DNA of 64,000 bases from Aradus depressus (Eukaryota; Arthropoda; Insecta; Hemiptera; Aradidae): assembly GCA_963662175.1 (NCBI GenBank), contig OY759222.1, positions 5,562,713-5,626,712 of the forward strand, written 5' to 3'. The position numbers were made by a program, and so were the translations under genes. The notes under the pieces were generated by a model. The model was not told the DNA's origin, did not search any database, and saw only the letters and a list, made by a program, of their open reading frames with translations. Of this stretch, positions 20,701-27,039 are shown in pieces. The number at the start of each line of letters is the position of its first letter. Position 1 is the stretch's first letter.

Positions 20701-21772
20701 ACCTTTCAATTCTGAACGTTTTCAATTTTGTGTATAGCACCAACTTGTGCTGTACAAATAAAACTATTTCATTTTTTTAAGTAAACAAAAAAATGCAAAG
20801 GTGCCATTTTTATTCAATTGTTGAAGAAAACAAGGCTATTAAGTAGGCTAAACCTAACGAAATGAATAATAATAAATAAGGTGCAAGAAACAACAGCAAT
20901 TTATGAACTGTTGAAACGTACCATGACAACATTTTGTATCATCAAAAAATATATTATGTAAATATTGTTAGTAAATAGGTCGTTGAGAGGTAAAGTGGTT
21001 AACATTTATTTTACTGTTTATGAATAAAGATGGAATTGCTTCAAAAAAATTACAAAGGTACATAATAAAAGGCTTACAAAACTTTTAATTCTAAGAAATC
21101 TGAAACAAAATGTACTTAGAAGTGCTTGTGCAGTAGTTGTATCATACACCTTCCGCATTCATGAAGTACATTAAAAGAAAAGACCAATTTTAAAAAACTG
21201 AAACTAATTTTAACTGTACGTGTACTAAAAATGTAATTTCACAAGAAATAAACGTTAAGTTACACATTGCATGATAAATCGTCTCGGGCTGGATGTTGTT
21301 TATACAGCCATATTGGTTTCAGAACAAGACCAAAGACAAAAACAGCTAACACAAAAATCAAATGAATTGTACTTGTAGAATATATTTTGAAAAAATGTTC
21401 AATACATGTACTTATTTCAGTTGAAGTTATCAACATTTCCCATATTAGTATGAATCAACTGATACGTACGCACGCCATCACTAATTAATTACAAAGAACT
21501 CATTGAATCAATTTTTGTAACAAAAATATAATTAATGATTACGTTGTATGGAAATAAATTTAGAATACAAAAACCAAGTATATCCTCATAACGATTTTAA
21601 AAAAAGTTAAGACTTAAAATGTAACGAGAACGCTATAAGCGGGCGTTATGATACAAGGAAAATTATTTTCAAAAAAGAACAATACACTACAAAACCTTTC
21701 GGTTATAGATTATTTACGATCAGCAAAAAATTATAATTGAAATAACATACCCCAAAAGTAATCCTCTGTCAT
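5766..21772 (-). CDS. Nlp: Nucleoplasmin-like histone chaperone (complete, 6 exons)
   Basis: Complete six-exon gene for a 178-residue nucleoplasmin-family chaperone, which binds histones (H2A-H2B in the family) as a pentamer of beta-barrels in the nucleus. Coding exons (minus strand): 21772-21751, 13563-13448, 11123-10904, 9530-9433, 8212-8138, 5803-5798; all junctions are GT-AG and in phase. Residues 1-119 form the core barrel: MTEDYFWG start, GLTLTNDKRK, GEHTLLVKQ, ILV-type strand IVLGAEAKDGDVNVVEVE, then FHLVKGSGPVHLLGNH. Residues about 124-145 are an acidic tract (DDEDEDLDDELDEEDLED), and residues 153-177 a basic NLS-like tail (EEKKRKL, KNKGKKPKVDE). Length and order match insect Nlp. A possible poly(A) signal AATAAA lies at 5771-5766. 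Intron 1 is 8.2 kb and repeat-filled. The terminal exon carries only Lys-stop, so the exact C-terminus is the least certain part. Confidence 0.88.
5798..5803 (-). CDS. Nlp: Nlp terminal coding exon (Lys-stop)
   Basis: Acceptor TTATTTTTCAG followed by AAG TAA in the phase left by exon 5, then an AATAAA about 30 bases further on. Supported by splice signal, phase and poly(A) signal only, since two codons carry no homology. A different terminal exon between 5810 and 8137 cannot be excluded. Confidence 0.5.
   Translation of the reverse strand, partial: K
5963..6270. mobile_element. Tigger-type MITE, 308 bp
   Basis: Terminal inverted repeats CAGTAGAGTCCCGCTAATCC and GGATTAGCGGGACTCTACAG, preceded by TA. 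The interior is AT-rich and non-coding. A sibling lies at 57851-58163 in opposite internal orientation. Confidence 0.85.
6288..6975 (+). repeat. Modular repeat family H, copy 3
   Basis: Near full-length: 5' GTTATACGAAGTATAGGGGA, four internal modules, and a 3' end lacking part of GGGGAAGT but keeping CGGTGATTCAGACTT. Directly abuts copy 4. Confidence 0.8.
6976..8030 (+). repeat. Modular repeat family H, copy 4, split by a foldback insertion
   Basis: Tandem neighbour of copy 3. It begins CTTCCCCAGCTCTACGAAGT, is interrupted at 7289-7537 by a palindromic element, and resumes to end at CGGTGATTCAGACTT. Contains a 19-C run at 7688-7706. Confidence 0.8.
7289..7537 (+). mobile_element. Foldback element FB1 with hammerhead-like core
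   Basis: Two arms of about 95 bases form a nearly perfect inverted repeat (AATAAAACAAACTTACTTTT to the centre TAATTATGAACAGACC), followed by a unique tail of about 45 bases ending CGCGTTCCTCAACTTA. Flanked by a 12-bp direct repeat GGAGAAGCTTAA (7277-7288 and 7538-7549), a target-site duplication inside repeat H. The arms hold CTGACGA (7402-7408) and GAAACCGGTA (7421-7430), matching conserved hammerhead ribozyme positions. Confidence 0.75.
8138..8212 (-). CDS. Nlp: Nlp exon 5 (basic tail)
   Basis: Acceptor TTTTTTCAG|GTG, donor GAG|GTAAAT; exactly 25 codons. The encoded VEEKKRKLSQANSTKNKGKK is lysine-rich and fits the nuclear-localisation tail that follows the acidic tract in the family. Confidence 0.85.
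8297..8550 (-). repeat. tRNA-SINE copy 1 (degraded)
   Basis: Minus-strand SINE with the promoter head readable in reverse (GGCCGGGTTCAAACCCACGA is the box B region) and the core CCGAAGGACGG. Heavily mutated in the 3' half. Confidence 0.65.
8551..9120. other. Nlp intron 4 segment, nothing recognised
   Basis: Sits between Nlp exons 5 and 4. No repeat in the window matches it clearly and no coding signal was seen. Confidence 0.4.
9121..9372 (-). repeat. tRNA-SINE copy 2
   Basis: Minus-strand copy from the 3' end (TCATGCCTATATCTCATAGC, CTACTACCAGAGCGCT) to the tRNA head (GAGTTTCGAACCCGCAATTT, GAGCTACCCAGCGTCC). Internally shortened. Lies in Nlp intron 4, next to exon 4. Confidence 0.8.
9433..9530 (-). 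CDS. Nlp: Nlp exon 4 (acidic tract)
   Basis: Encodes ELVGEDDEDEDLDDELDEED and onward. The acceptor is a tandem CAGCAG, so use of the upstream AG (exon start 9533) adds one codon and changes Arg to Thr-Gly. Donor AAT|GTAAGA, phase 0. Confidence 0.88.
9758..10295 (+). repeat. Modular repeat family H, copy 5
   Basis: 5' hairpin CAACTATACGAAGTATAGGG, internal modules, 3' end GAGGGAGCGCGAAAACGTAA then GTTGCTGGGGAAGTAC. In Nlp intron 3. Confidence 0.8.
10904..11123 (-). CDS. Nlp: Nlp exon 3 (core domain)
   Basis: Acceptor TTTTTCAG|ATA. Encodes residues 47-119, IVLGAEAKDGDVNVVEVE through KGSGPVHLLGNHTIG: the strongest nucleoplasmin core signature in the window. Donor A|GTAAGT, phase 1. Confidence 0.92.
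11321..11590 (-). repeat. tRNA-SINE copy 3
   Basis: Runs from CATGTCCGGTCTTAACTC to GAGCTACCGGCGCCTTC on the minus strand. It is immediately followed by copy 4 in the opposite orientation, giving a head-to-head inverted pair. Confidence 0.8.
11600..11842 (+). repeat. tRNA-SINE copy 4
   Basis: Plus-strand copy with a damaged tRNA head (GACGCCGCAAGCTCAGAGAT) and an intact 3' half (TAGGACTCCCACAGTAGAGT; GCCCGGACATGAGTCAT). Confidence 0.75.
12005..12635 (+). mobile_element. PIF/Harbinger transposon relic
   Basis: An inner inverted repeat, ACTGATACTCAAGTA (about 12041-12055) against TACTTGAGTATCAGT (about 12610-12624), brackets a frame reading IRRLWRHPYIERNELF, then FVAFYRMTKESFLHL and SPSIRQRNTQMREC. 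This is the N-terminal region of PIF/Harbinger transposases (RRxWxHP, FRMxxxxFxxLL, ISxEER). Nothing of the catalytic domain is present. It is a short non-autonomous derivative in Nlp intron 2. Confidence 0.75.
12654..12956 (+). repeat. tRNA-SINE copy 5
   Basis: Plus strand, near full-length: GGGCGCCAGTAAGCTCAGTG (box A), CGGGTTCGAAACCCGACTGA (box B), core and 3' half to GTAGTAAGTGATATGA. Internal duplication of GGTAAAATAAAC-like bases next to the head. Confidence 0.85.
12957..13155 (+). repeat. Modular repeat family H, copy 6 (3' half)
   Basis: Begins within a module (TTTTTCAGCGGAATCAGAGA), contains a 23-G run at 12985-13007, and ends in GGCTTTGGAGGGAGAGCGAA. It abuts SINE copy 5. Confidence 0.7.
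13448..13563 (-). CDS. Nlp: Nlp exon 2
   Basis: Acceptor TTGGAGCAG|GA. Encodes residues 8-46, GLTLTNDKRKDVWDPD through GEHTLLVKQ. Donor CAG|GTAACT, phase 0. An alternative acceptor 5' of TATTTTTCTG would add YFSVGA, but only the chosen one joins exon 1 in frame with a family-like sequence. Confidence 0.88.
13595..14230 (+). mobile_element. Penelope-like element relic (GIY-YIG endonuclease)
   Basis: The plus strand reads DTSGVYKLT (stop) TCNHVYIGQTGRTLKIRYAE, then FSNELHDHGHDPNNI and further to HTHKRKRPEDGHTDHRPTRR. The paired GVYKL and YIGQT motifs with the following Arg are the GIY-YIG nuclease of Penelope-like retroelements, here at the C-terminal end of the polyprotein. A 24-base tandem duplication (unit ACACTCAAAATCAGATATGC plus four bases, near 13708-13755) and two in-frame stops inactivate it. 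The reverse transcriptase part is absent. It lies just 5' of Nlp exon 2, inside intron 1. Confidence 0.8.
14443..14732 (-). repeat. Modular repeat family H, copy 7 (minus)
   Basis: Starts GATGAATCACCGGCTATGTA and CTTCCCCAGC on the minus-strand 3' end and runs one to two modules inward, then switches to a plus-strand copy without spacer. Confidence 0.75.
14733..15105 (+). repeat. Modular repeat family H, copy 8
   Basis: Plus-strand internal modules and 3' end (TTGGCTTTGGAGGGAGAGCG, then GGGGAGATACATAGCCG). With copy 7 it forms a large inverted repeat of two 3' halves. Confidence 0.75.
15106..15797. other. Nlp intron 1 segment, weak repeat traces only
   Basis: Contains pieces such as GACAAATGAAATTCAGACGC that recur near 19140, and a (TA)n stretch at 15614-15626. 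No gene was recognised. Confidence 0.35.
15798..16212 (-). repeat. Modular repeat family H, copy 9 (minus)
   Basis: Runs from GGTGAATCTCCGGCAATGTA and CTTCCCCACAACG through modules to the 5' hairpin side (AACTTTCCCTATATTTCG). Confidence 0.8.
16213..16268 (+). repeat. Modular repeat family H fragment, left of LINE insertion
   Basis: Reads CTGTAAACACGATAACTGCC then GATAGAATGAATATACA. The same copy resumes at 16666 after the LINE insertion. Confidence 0.65.
16269..16665 (-). mobile_element. 5'-truncated RTE-like LINE, ORF C-terminus
   Basis: The minus strand reads RILRRIFGPTQEEGVW, WAGQVRRMDEDLISRN, SVGRPRRRWLETVNRDARR, then AAWGNFLEETMALDWL and stop. This is the C-terminal tail of RTE/Jockey-type reverse transcriptase ORFs (GRPRxRW box). 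The 3' tail is an (ATG)n microsatellite. Flanked by a 14-bp duplication AGAATGAATATACA (16255-16268; 16666-16679), as expected of target-primed insertion. One in-frame stop separates VA and LRWAGQ. Confidence 0.85.
16666..16745 (+). repeat. Modular repeat family H fragment, right of LINE insertion
   Basis: Continues the interrupted copy: AATGAATATACACGAAACTG, GAAGCCTCTGAGGACATTAC, then TAATTTTCAGTTACAG. Confidence 0.6.
16985..17065 (-). repeat. Modular repeat family H fragment (minus, 3' end)
   Basis: GTCGTCGGTGAATCAACGGC, AATGTACTTCTCCAG, then TTTTTGCTCTCCCTCTGAAA: only the 3' terminal portion of the family. Confidence 0.7.
17095..17150 (-). repeat. SINE 3'-end fragment
   Basis: GTGACTCATGCCCGGGCTTT then TCATATCGCTTACTACCAGA, the 3' end of the tRNA-SINE in reverse; the rest is missing. 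Confidence 0.7.
17540..17765. repeat. Repeat related to the element at 25494-25745
   Basis: Shares ATGTGATGTGGCCATTA, the GGCATTACTGGGTATATAAA block, and a sequence ending ATGTCAGTATGAAATGATTT with that element. The right inverted repeat is missing here. Confidence 0.6.
17930..18957. mobile_element. TIR element with expanded internal minisatellite
   Basis: Terminal inverted repeats GAGGAGTTTGGAGCGAGAGC on the left and GCTCTGGCTCCAAACTCCTC on the right, bordered by ATAT. A sibling at 40551-40930 has the same ends and interior but only one copy of the 93-bp unit. Probably a non-autonomous DNA transposon; superfamily not determined. Confidence 0.8.
17986..18722 (+). repeat. 93-bp minisatellite, about 8 units
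   Basis: GTTGGCATAGGTTCCC recurs at 17995, 18087, 18180, 18273, 18366, 18459, 18552 and 18645, a fixed 93-base period after the first, slightly shorter spacing. Internal units are almost identical, implying recent expansion. Because 93 is divisible by 3 the array is open in one frame, giving an apparent 248-residue repeat protein that I do not believe is a gene. Confidence 0.95.
19265..19440 (-). repeat. Modular repeat family H fragment (minus) with 25-G run
   Basis: TCTGGGCTAAAACTCAATAT, then ATACATTCATTACATCGACA match an internal module in reverse. A 25-G run occupies 19408-19432. Confidence 0.6.
19520..20310 (+). repeat. Repeat family B, two tandem copies
   Basis: The block with GATTAGGTCATAAACATAAG, CAAGTTTACAAGCTACAATC and GTTTTTGCGATAGAG occurs at 19535-19800 and again, diverged, at 20030-20310, ending ACTTCCTTATACTATAGACA. 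Non-coding. Confidence 0.55.
20340..20785 (+). mobile_element. Jockey-type LINE 3' fragment
   Basis: Broken frames read HLDKLRRFENKA, PRLAMGA, then REVDIPALIAKLTLDYLV and FYKLGEPTNTR: the ORF2 C-terminal end of Jockey-clade LINEs. It is followed by a 3' UTR ending GTACAAATAAAACTATTTCA and a T/A-rich tail. 5'-truncated and frameshifted; in Nlp intron 1. Confidence 0.75.
20790..21750. other. Nlp intron 1, 5' part, nothing recognised
   Basis: AT-rich sequence close to the first exon. No repeat family of this window and no coding signature. Confidence 0.4.
21751..21772 (-). CDS. Nlp: Nlp exon 1 (start codon exon)
   Basis: ATG at 21772; encodes MTEDYFW and the first base of Gly, then donor G|GTATGTT, phase 1. 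Too short for ORF finding. The assignment rests on the conserved FWG/FYG start of the family and exact phase fit to exon 2. Confidence 0.8.
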
Positions 21773-22359
21773 GATGGCTACGAAAAAGGTGGATTAATAA
21801 ATTTCTAAGGTATAACAAGAAACCGGCAGGAAAATGGCGGATGGTTTAGAGAGAAGTGGGGGAGACTTGTAGCCTAAGCTAACATGATCTAAATTATTTA
21901 ATGTATTGTTTAGAACACAATGCCGTAAAAACTTAAGTATTTTTTTTATAGAAGTAATTATATAATTAGGTTTTTTAGTAATGCTTTTAGCAATTTTCAC
22001 AATATGGCGTAGGTTAATTTTGATTCTCATGGCATCATGGGCGATTTCCAAAATACAACGTTCAGTTCACTGGTTGGTTGATGATTTTCGAGCAATTTTC
22101 AAATAGTAAATTATGGAGAGGAGTTCTTGGCAATATTTGAAGTTACCTTATTTACCAAATAATACTAAATTTAACTCAAATTTAGTATTATTTAGTCGTG
22201 CTTTTGAAACTCTTTTCAAACTTCCCACTATCCAAAGCTGCACATCTGTAAACTACATTATTTTTAATCAAATCAATTCTCATTTTAACCAGTAATTTTA
22301 ACTCGGCTGGGAAATACCTATAAAATATTTTATTCTGAAAAACGCGGAGATATCGTGAA
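21773..22359. promoter_or_regulatory. Nlp upstream region (presumed 5' UTR and promoter)
   Basis: Immediately upstream of the Nlp ATG at 21772. No TATA box or initiator could be placed with confidence; named only from position. Confidence 0.35.
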
Positions 22360-22515
22360 AAATTGTGATAAATAAATTAAACAAACTCCTATTCGGAAAA
22401 TTGTCAACTTCTCTTAGTTTATAATTAAACCTGACGACAGAATAACGCTAAAACCGGCGGTGTATGTATATCATTTTGTGGAATTTCAAAAAGACGTTTA
22501 TTTGTTTAATTTATC
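22360..22515. repeat. Foldback-like repeat with hammerhead-like core (FB relic)
   Basis: Short inverted arms (ATAAATTAAACAAAC against GTTTGTTTAATTTATC region) enclose ACCTGACGACAGAATAACGC and AAAACCGGCGG, a degraded form of the CTGANGA ... GAAACCGG core of FB1. Confidence 0.55.
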
Positions 22516-22519
22516 ACGA

Positions 22520-22715
22520 TAAGCTAATAAAGAGTAAAGGATGAAATAATACGTTAGAAGGCTGTCGATGTTGTCAAAAATGCTATAAAAGATATTTTTC
22601 TTTCCTTGAACATCTGGCTCAATAGAGAACAAAGATATGCCTCCTGGCATAATGGCCTGTGCATACTTAAATTTGGTCATGTTCTTGTTGTATCCTCTAC
22701 GTAACGGATCTGAAA
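22520..22715 (-). CDS. Unassigned open segment, possible exon
   Basis: Reading on the minus strand from an acceptor-like TTGTTTTCAG (22715 side) the frame is open for about 65 codons: SDPLRRGYNKNMTKFKYAQA, later MPGGISLFSIEPDV and FYSIFDNIDSLLTYYFIL. Composition looks protein-like and GC is higher than the surroundings. I do not recognise the family, found no convincing donor, and no partner exon. It could be an exon of an unplaced minus-strand gene between Nlp and UNG, or a repeat remnant. Confidence 0.25.
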
Positions 22716-22984
22716 ACAAATGACATCAACATATTCAGAGATGAAAGTACTATTTAGCATACTAAAACGTTCTCACAGGCTCAATGAGTGGTTACAGCAT
22801 TAAAATCGATCATTTTATGTTATGGTGAAATAATTACTTTATTAGCAATTTCGTCGAAAAATGTAGAAAGCAATTTTGTTCATAGCAAAATTCTGAACGA
22901 AATGCACATTTTCTTTTTGAAATTGGCTGAGAACATTGAAGGAATTACTACTTTTCTAATATACGCCAAAATCTAAAAGAATAA

Positions 22985-23490
22985 TTACATTTAGAGAGGG
23001 GGGGGGGGGGCGGCTTTCTGTACTGGCTCGGCTAGTGCAGGACCATCAGCTATATTTTATATATTTTTTGTTTCTCAACTAACCAGAATATACTTGTCAT
23101 CTTTACTTATGCTAGACCATCATGGTATCCGGTTGATGCCTTTCTACCAACATTGCTGTATTAATATTTTTTCAAAAAAATATGAAGAATCGGTGCAACA
23201 AGGATCACCTATATTTCTTTCTCGACTATTTTAGTTACGATCAAACAGAAAATATTTTCATCTTTGACTTCCTTCGTATCCGATTGGTGCCTATCTACCG
23301 ACACTAGATAGTGTTTCAGAAATTATGAAGAATCGGTTCAACAAAGGGCAACCTATATTCAATATTTTTTCTTCGGCTATTTTGGTCAGGAGTCTTGACT
23401 CAGGACCATTTAGTATATCCTTTTCGTCTCTACTTATGCTAGACCATCATGGTATCTGGTTGGTGTCTATCTACCGACACTGCTGTGTTT
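22985..23490 (+). repeat. Three diverged tandem units of about 165 bp
   Basis: The phrase TATGCTAGACCATCATGGTA then TCTACCAACATTGCTGT-like bases occurs near 23108 and 23431, with a diverged middle unit near 23275 (CTATCTACCGACACTAGATA). Units share GAAGAATCGGTGCAACAA. A 13-G run lies at 22998-23010. Function unknown. Confidence 0.5.
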
Positions 23491-23689
23491 ATGTGTCTCT
23501 ATAAGCTAAACCCAAACTTAGACGTAAGTTTCTGCGCTCCTTACAAACTTTCGAATTCTTTATTTGCTGGAATTTACCTTCAGTTTTTGCTCGCCGTTCA
23601 GTTTGCACCCCGAAGAAAATGGGATAATCCATTCCAGAGCTACATCATTGCAAAATTGAATAACCACCCCTGACCGGACCCAAACTTTT

Positions 23690-23985
23690 ATTAATTCTTA
23701 TATTATCATTCATTGTTAATGAATAATGTACTTCAACTTATATATTATATTGATATTCAACACCTACATCCCCACTCCATATTTACTGTCTTTGTTATAT
23801 TATTATTAATTTGTTATTACTTATTTTATTTAGTTTGTTAAAGGTTCCTTTATATGTGCCATTATTGTTTTATATGTGTATTCCTTTATATTTGTCATTA
23901 TTATATTAATGTTGTAAAAGTAATGGTCACTGACTCAATTGTATAGGGGTGATCTCTTTAAACAATAAAAATTATTATTCATTCT
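23690..23985 (+). repeat. Interspersed repeat shared with 58615-58728
   Basis: CATTGTTAATGAATAATGTA through ACATCCCCACTCCATATTTA is found in reverse complement at 58630-58722. The remainder is AT-rich. Confidence 0.55.
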
Positions 23986-24250
23986 TATAAAACAAAACAT
24001 ATGTGTAGGTCGGGAGTGCACGGAACATACCCATAGGCCTTTATATTATACCGTACTAAAAAAAACTCATTTAATGCATTTCTCAAATGTTCCAATGCGC
24101 ACGAACAGCACTAAAGGAAAGTTCAGTGCAGCTCCGACCTGCACATATCTTTTTTATTGTACCTTCCTTCAGGTAGAGAATGCAGTGAAATCGTCAAAAT
24201 TTTAGATTTTATGACATATTTTGATATAGGTAATTTAATACGTATAAGTA

Positions 24251-24357
24251 CAGTAGAACCTCGATAAGTCGAAAACCTCCAAAACTAGAAAAAAGTGTTG
24301 TTCCTTTCCCTTCAAGCCCCAAAACCTCCATTACTCGTACTGTACCTCGTTCTACTG
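24251..24357. mobile_element. Short pogo/Tigger-type MITE, 107 bp
   Basis: CAGTAGAACCTCGATAAGTC at the left and CGTTCTACTG at the right, each bordered by TA. Too short to hold coding sequence. Confidence 0.65.
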
Positions 24358-24824
24358 TACTATACAAATCTTCACATGAAAACTCGTAATTAGGTAACTG
24401 CTCATGGCGGGCGGCAATTATTCCTTTGAAATCGTAGATTTCCATTTCGGCTTGATCTACTAAATCGATTTCAAATATGAAAAGCGTATAAGTAAGCTCA
24501 GATATTGCAAAAATTGGGCTGGGACGACCACCGATCCCCACAAGCTGGTCGACCAGTTGTCGCCCCGGGGCCGCCTTAACCTCACTCTAGCACTAATCAG
24601 ATATAGACACGATGAGTGATGTTGCACAAAAGCAAGATGCATCCAAAACAATAAAGAATAATAATAAAAAAAATATTGCAAAAATAGAATATATAAAAAT
24701 TATGCATCAAAATATTGCGTAATCAATAGTTCAAAAAATGAAAACCAGAAGATATAAAATTAATATATTGACATATAAATATATATTTATATGATTCCAT
24801 AATAACAAATTTTCTATTTTTACT

Positions 24825-25380
24825 TTCTTATACCTACAATATAAGGAATTATTGTAATCGATGGAGGTTTCAACGAATTTTCAGGTTTCAAGGTACCTTG
24901 AATAGGTTTTGATCTGTTTCGCTATGATGTGATTCAAAAGTTGTAAGGGCTCTACCGCAAAAACGATTGTAGCTATGAACTTGAAACGAAGGGGTCACAT
25001 GTGCTTCCTTAGATCTGATTAGAATATGGTCGAAATCGGATGAAAATTGAGACCACTTTATCCGGGGGCCTAAGTACATTTTACAAGATACATCTTATGT
25101 TTATGATCTAATCAAAAATCTTTCCAAGTAATAGTTGTAGAGAATATTGAAGTACATTTATACGTTGTACAATTTTTCGCAGGTCGTCCGGTTTTCGAGA
25201 TACATGTCGAAAACCATCCTGAAATGTAGTTTTGACAAATATTTTTATACGTTTCCTTGATTTACCCAAAAACCGTAAGTCCTGTAGAAAAATTGGTTCT
25301 TACCAAAAATGTTTCTTATAAAATTTTGAGGTAGGATCAATAAGATGGAAGTTAGCGCCTCAAACTATAAAAAATAAATG
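24825..25380 (-). repeat. Repeat family B (minus)
   Basis: Reverse complement of the block at 19520-20310: ACTTTCTTATACCTACAATA at the left, then CTCTACCGCAAAAACGATTG and TTTATGATCTAATCAAAAAT. Confidence 0.55.
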
Positions 25381-25493
25381 TCTGTATGAAATATTTCAAA
25401 ATAATGTTATATTTTATCGCGTAGCAACGAATTATAAAATATTTTTATTAGTAGTGAAGAATTATAAAACTGAAGGGGGAAAAAAAAATGTAC

Positions 25494-25745
25494 GTGATGT
25501 GGCCATTACAGGATTTCTTATCCTTCTCAAAATTATTTCATACGGGCATTGCTGGGTATAAAAATGTCACTCTCAGGGTTACGCTATACAATGAAACAAA
25601 AAAACACCGCAGACGCCAACTCATTACTTTCATATATCCAGTAATGCCAATATGAAATGATTTTGAGAAGGGGAGGGGGAGAAGGGTGATGTGCAAGCGT
25701 GGTTGGTATACGGTATATATATGGCTGTTATGGCCACATCACATT
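25494..25745. mobile_element. TIR element (non-autonomous), 252 bp
   Basis: Inverted ends ATGTGGCCATTACAGG (left) and GGCTGTTATGGCCACATCAC (right) enclose a non-coding interior with two inward-facing copies of a GGCATTGCTGGGTATA-like block. A relative lies at 17540-17765. Confidence 0.7.
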
Positions 25746-26457
25746 TTTTATATTTTTTATTATTAAATATTCTTTAACAATAAAAATAAAATATTATTAA
25801 AGAATAGTAAATTGGTGTTATTTATTTTATTAATTATATCATTATAATTTTAACATTGCCCTTTATAGTATTTCAGAAAGTCTTGTAATGGCCAGATCGG
25901 TTATTTTAAATTGCGTGGACACAGCTCAACCTGCTTTAGTTGGGCTTCAGAATTTCGCGGCAGAATATATGATTATTCAGTCATCGAATGGTATAAGGAA
26001 ATAAAGAATAAGTCAATTAATATATATGCAATTAATACAATATATGCATATATAATTAATATAATGCCAATTGTATATTTAATTGTATATTTACAATTAT
26101 ACAGGAATACAAAATTTAATAAACATTTATAAGAGAATAAAGATTTTTTTAAAAATTTGTTATGACTGTATTGGGAAAGAACCGTCATTACACAGATGTC
26201 CTATTAGCTGCAAACGCAGACTTATTATGCACTTTATGCAACATTACAAATTTTACCCATTATTTATTTACACTCGGATGAAAAAGTCTAATATGTATAT
26301 ATATAAAACATTTTCATAAAAAAAATTAGTAATTAGAACAAATATACAACAATAAATCCAAGGGGCTGGATTAAAAATTGCAAGTCTGAGTTATATGGCC
26401 TTTTTTTTTGTTACTATGACCTATTGTATAATTACAGTCGTAATAAAAGAAATAGGT
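25746..26457. other. AT-rich intergenic stretch, nothing recognised
   Basis: ATAT-rich, with short open frames of low complexity on both strands that I do not consider genes. Confidence 0.4.
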
Positions 26458-26640
26458 CAGTTAGTTATTATGACATGTCCGGGCTGTCGCCTACTACCAG
26501 AGCGCTTTTTCGTCACTCTGGTGGACATGAGCCCAACTCTACTATGTACCTACCCTAAATTTTCATTCACATAAGATAGAGAGGTCGAGTACCTGACATC
26601 GTACAGGCTCGGGACGGCTTAACGTCCAATTATTTAACTC
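26458..26640 (-). repeat. tRNA-SINE partial copy
   Basis: 3' half in reverse: GTTAGTTATTATGACATGTC, CTACTACCAGAGCGCTTTTT, to GGCTTAACGTCCAAT. The tRNA head is missing. Confidence 0.75.
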
Positions 26641-26889
26641 ATCGTCATTACTTGAAAACAAATAACTGAGCGCAATCCTCGTTCTAAGAATTCAGTCAGA
26701 TAATTTTTTTTTTTTTTTTTTCAAAAATACAACATGCAGTAAAAGTCTAATAAACAAACGTTCAGTCAACTTATTATACAGTCATTTTTTTCTTGGTACA
26801 AAAATATTTGAAAAAAAAACTATACAATGAACCTATACAAAAAATGCAACATTTCGACCAAATTTTACCGAAAGGGGTAGAAAAAAATA

Positions 26890-27039
26890 TTATTTTTCAG
26901 GTAAATGAGACCAGTCGATCGGTCTTTTACCAATGCTTGTTAAAAATTCGTTACATTTAGAGAAATGCTGACATCCGAAAAATCCTCTTGAGGCTGATAA
27001 AGGCGATGGATGAGCTGTCTTTAAAACATGATGTTTTTT
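26890..27039 (-). CDS. UNG: UNG exon 7 (leucine loop and stop)
   Basis: Acceptor TTTTTTTCAG|AAA. Encodes [20 protein letters not shown] through the family-typical end [10 protein letters not shown] and TAA at 26892-26890. Confidence 0.95.
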   Translation of the reverse strand, partial: KKHHVLKTAHPSPLSASRGFFGCQHFSKCNEFLTSIGKRPIDWSHLPEK

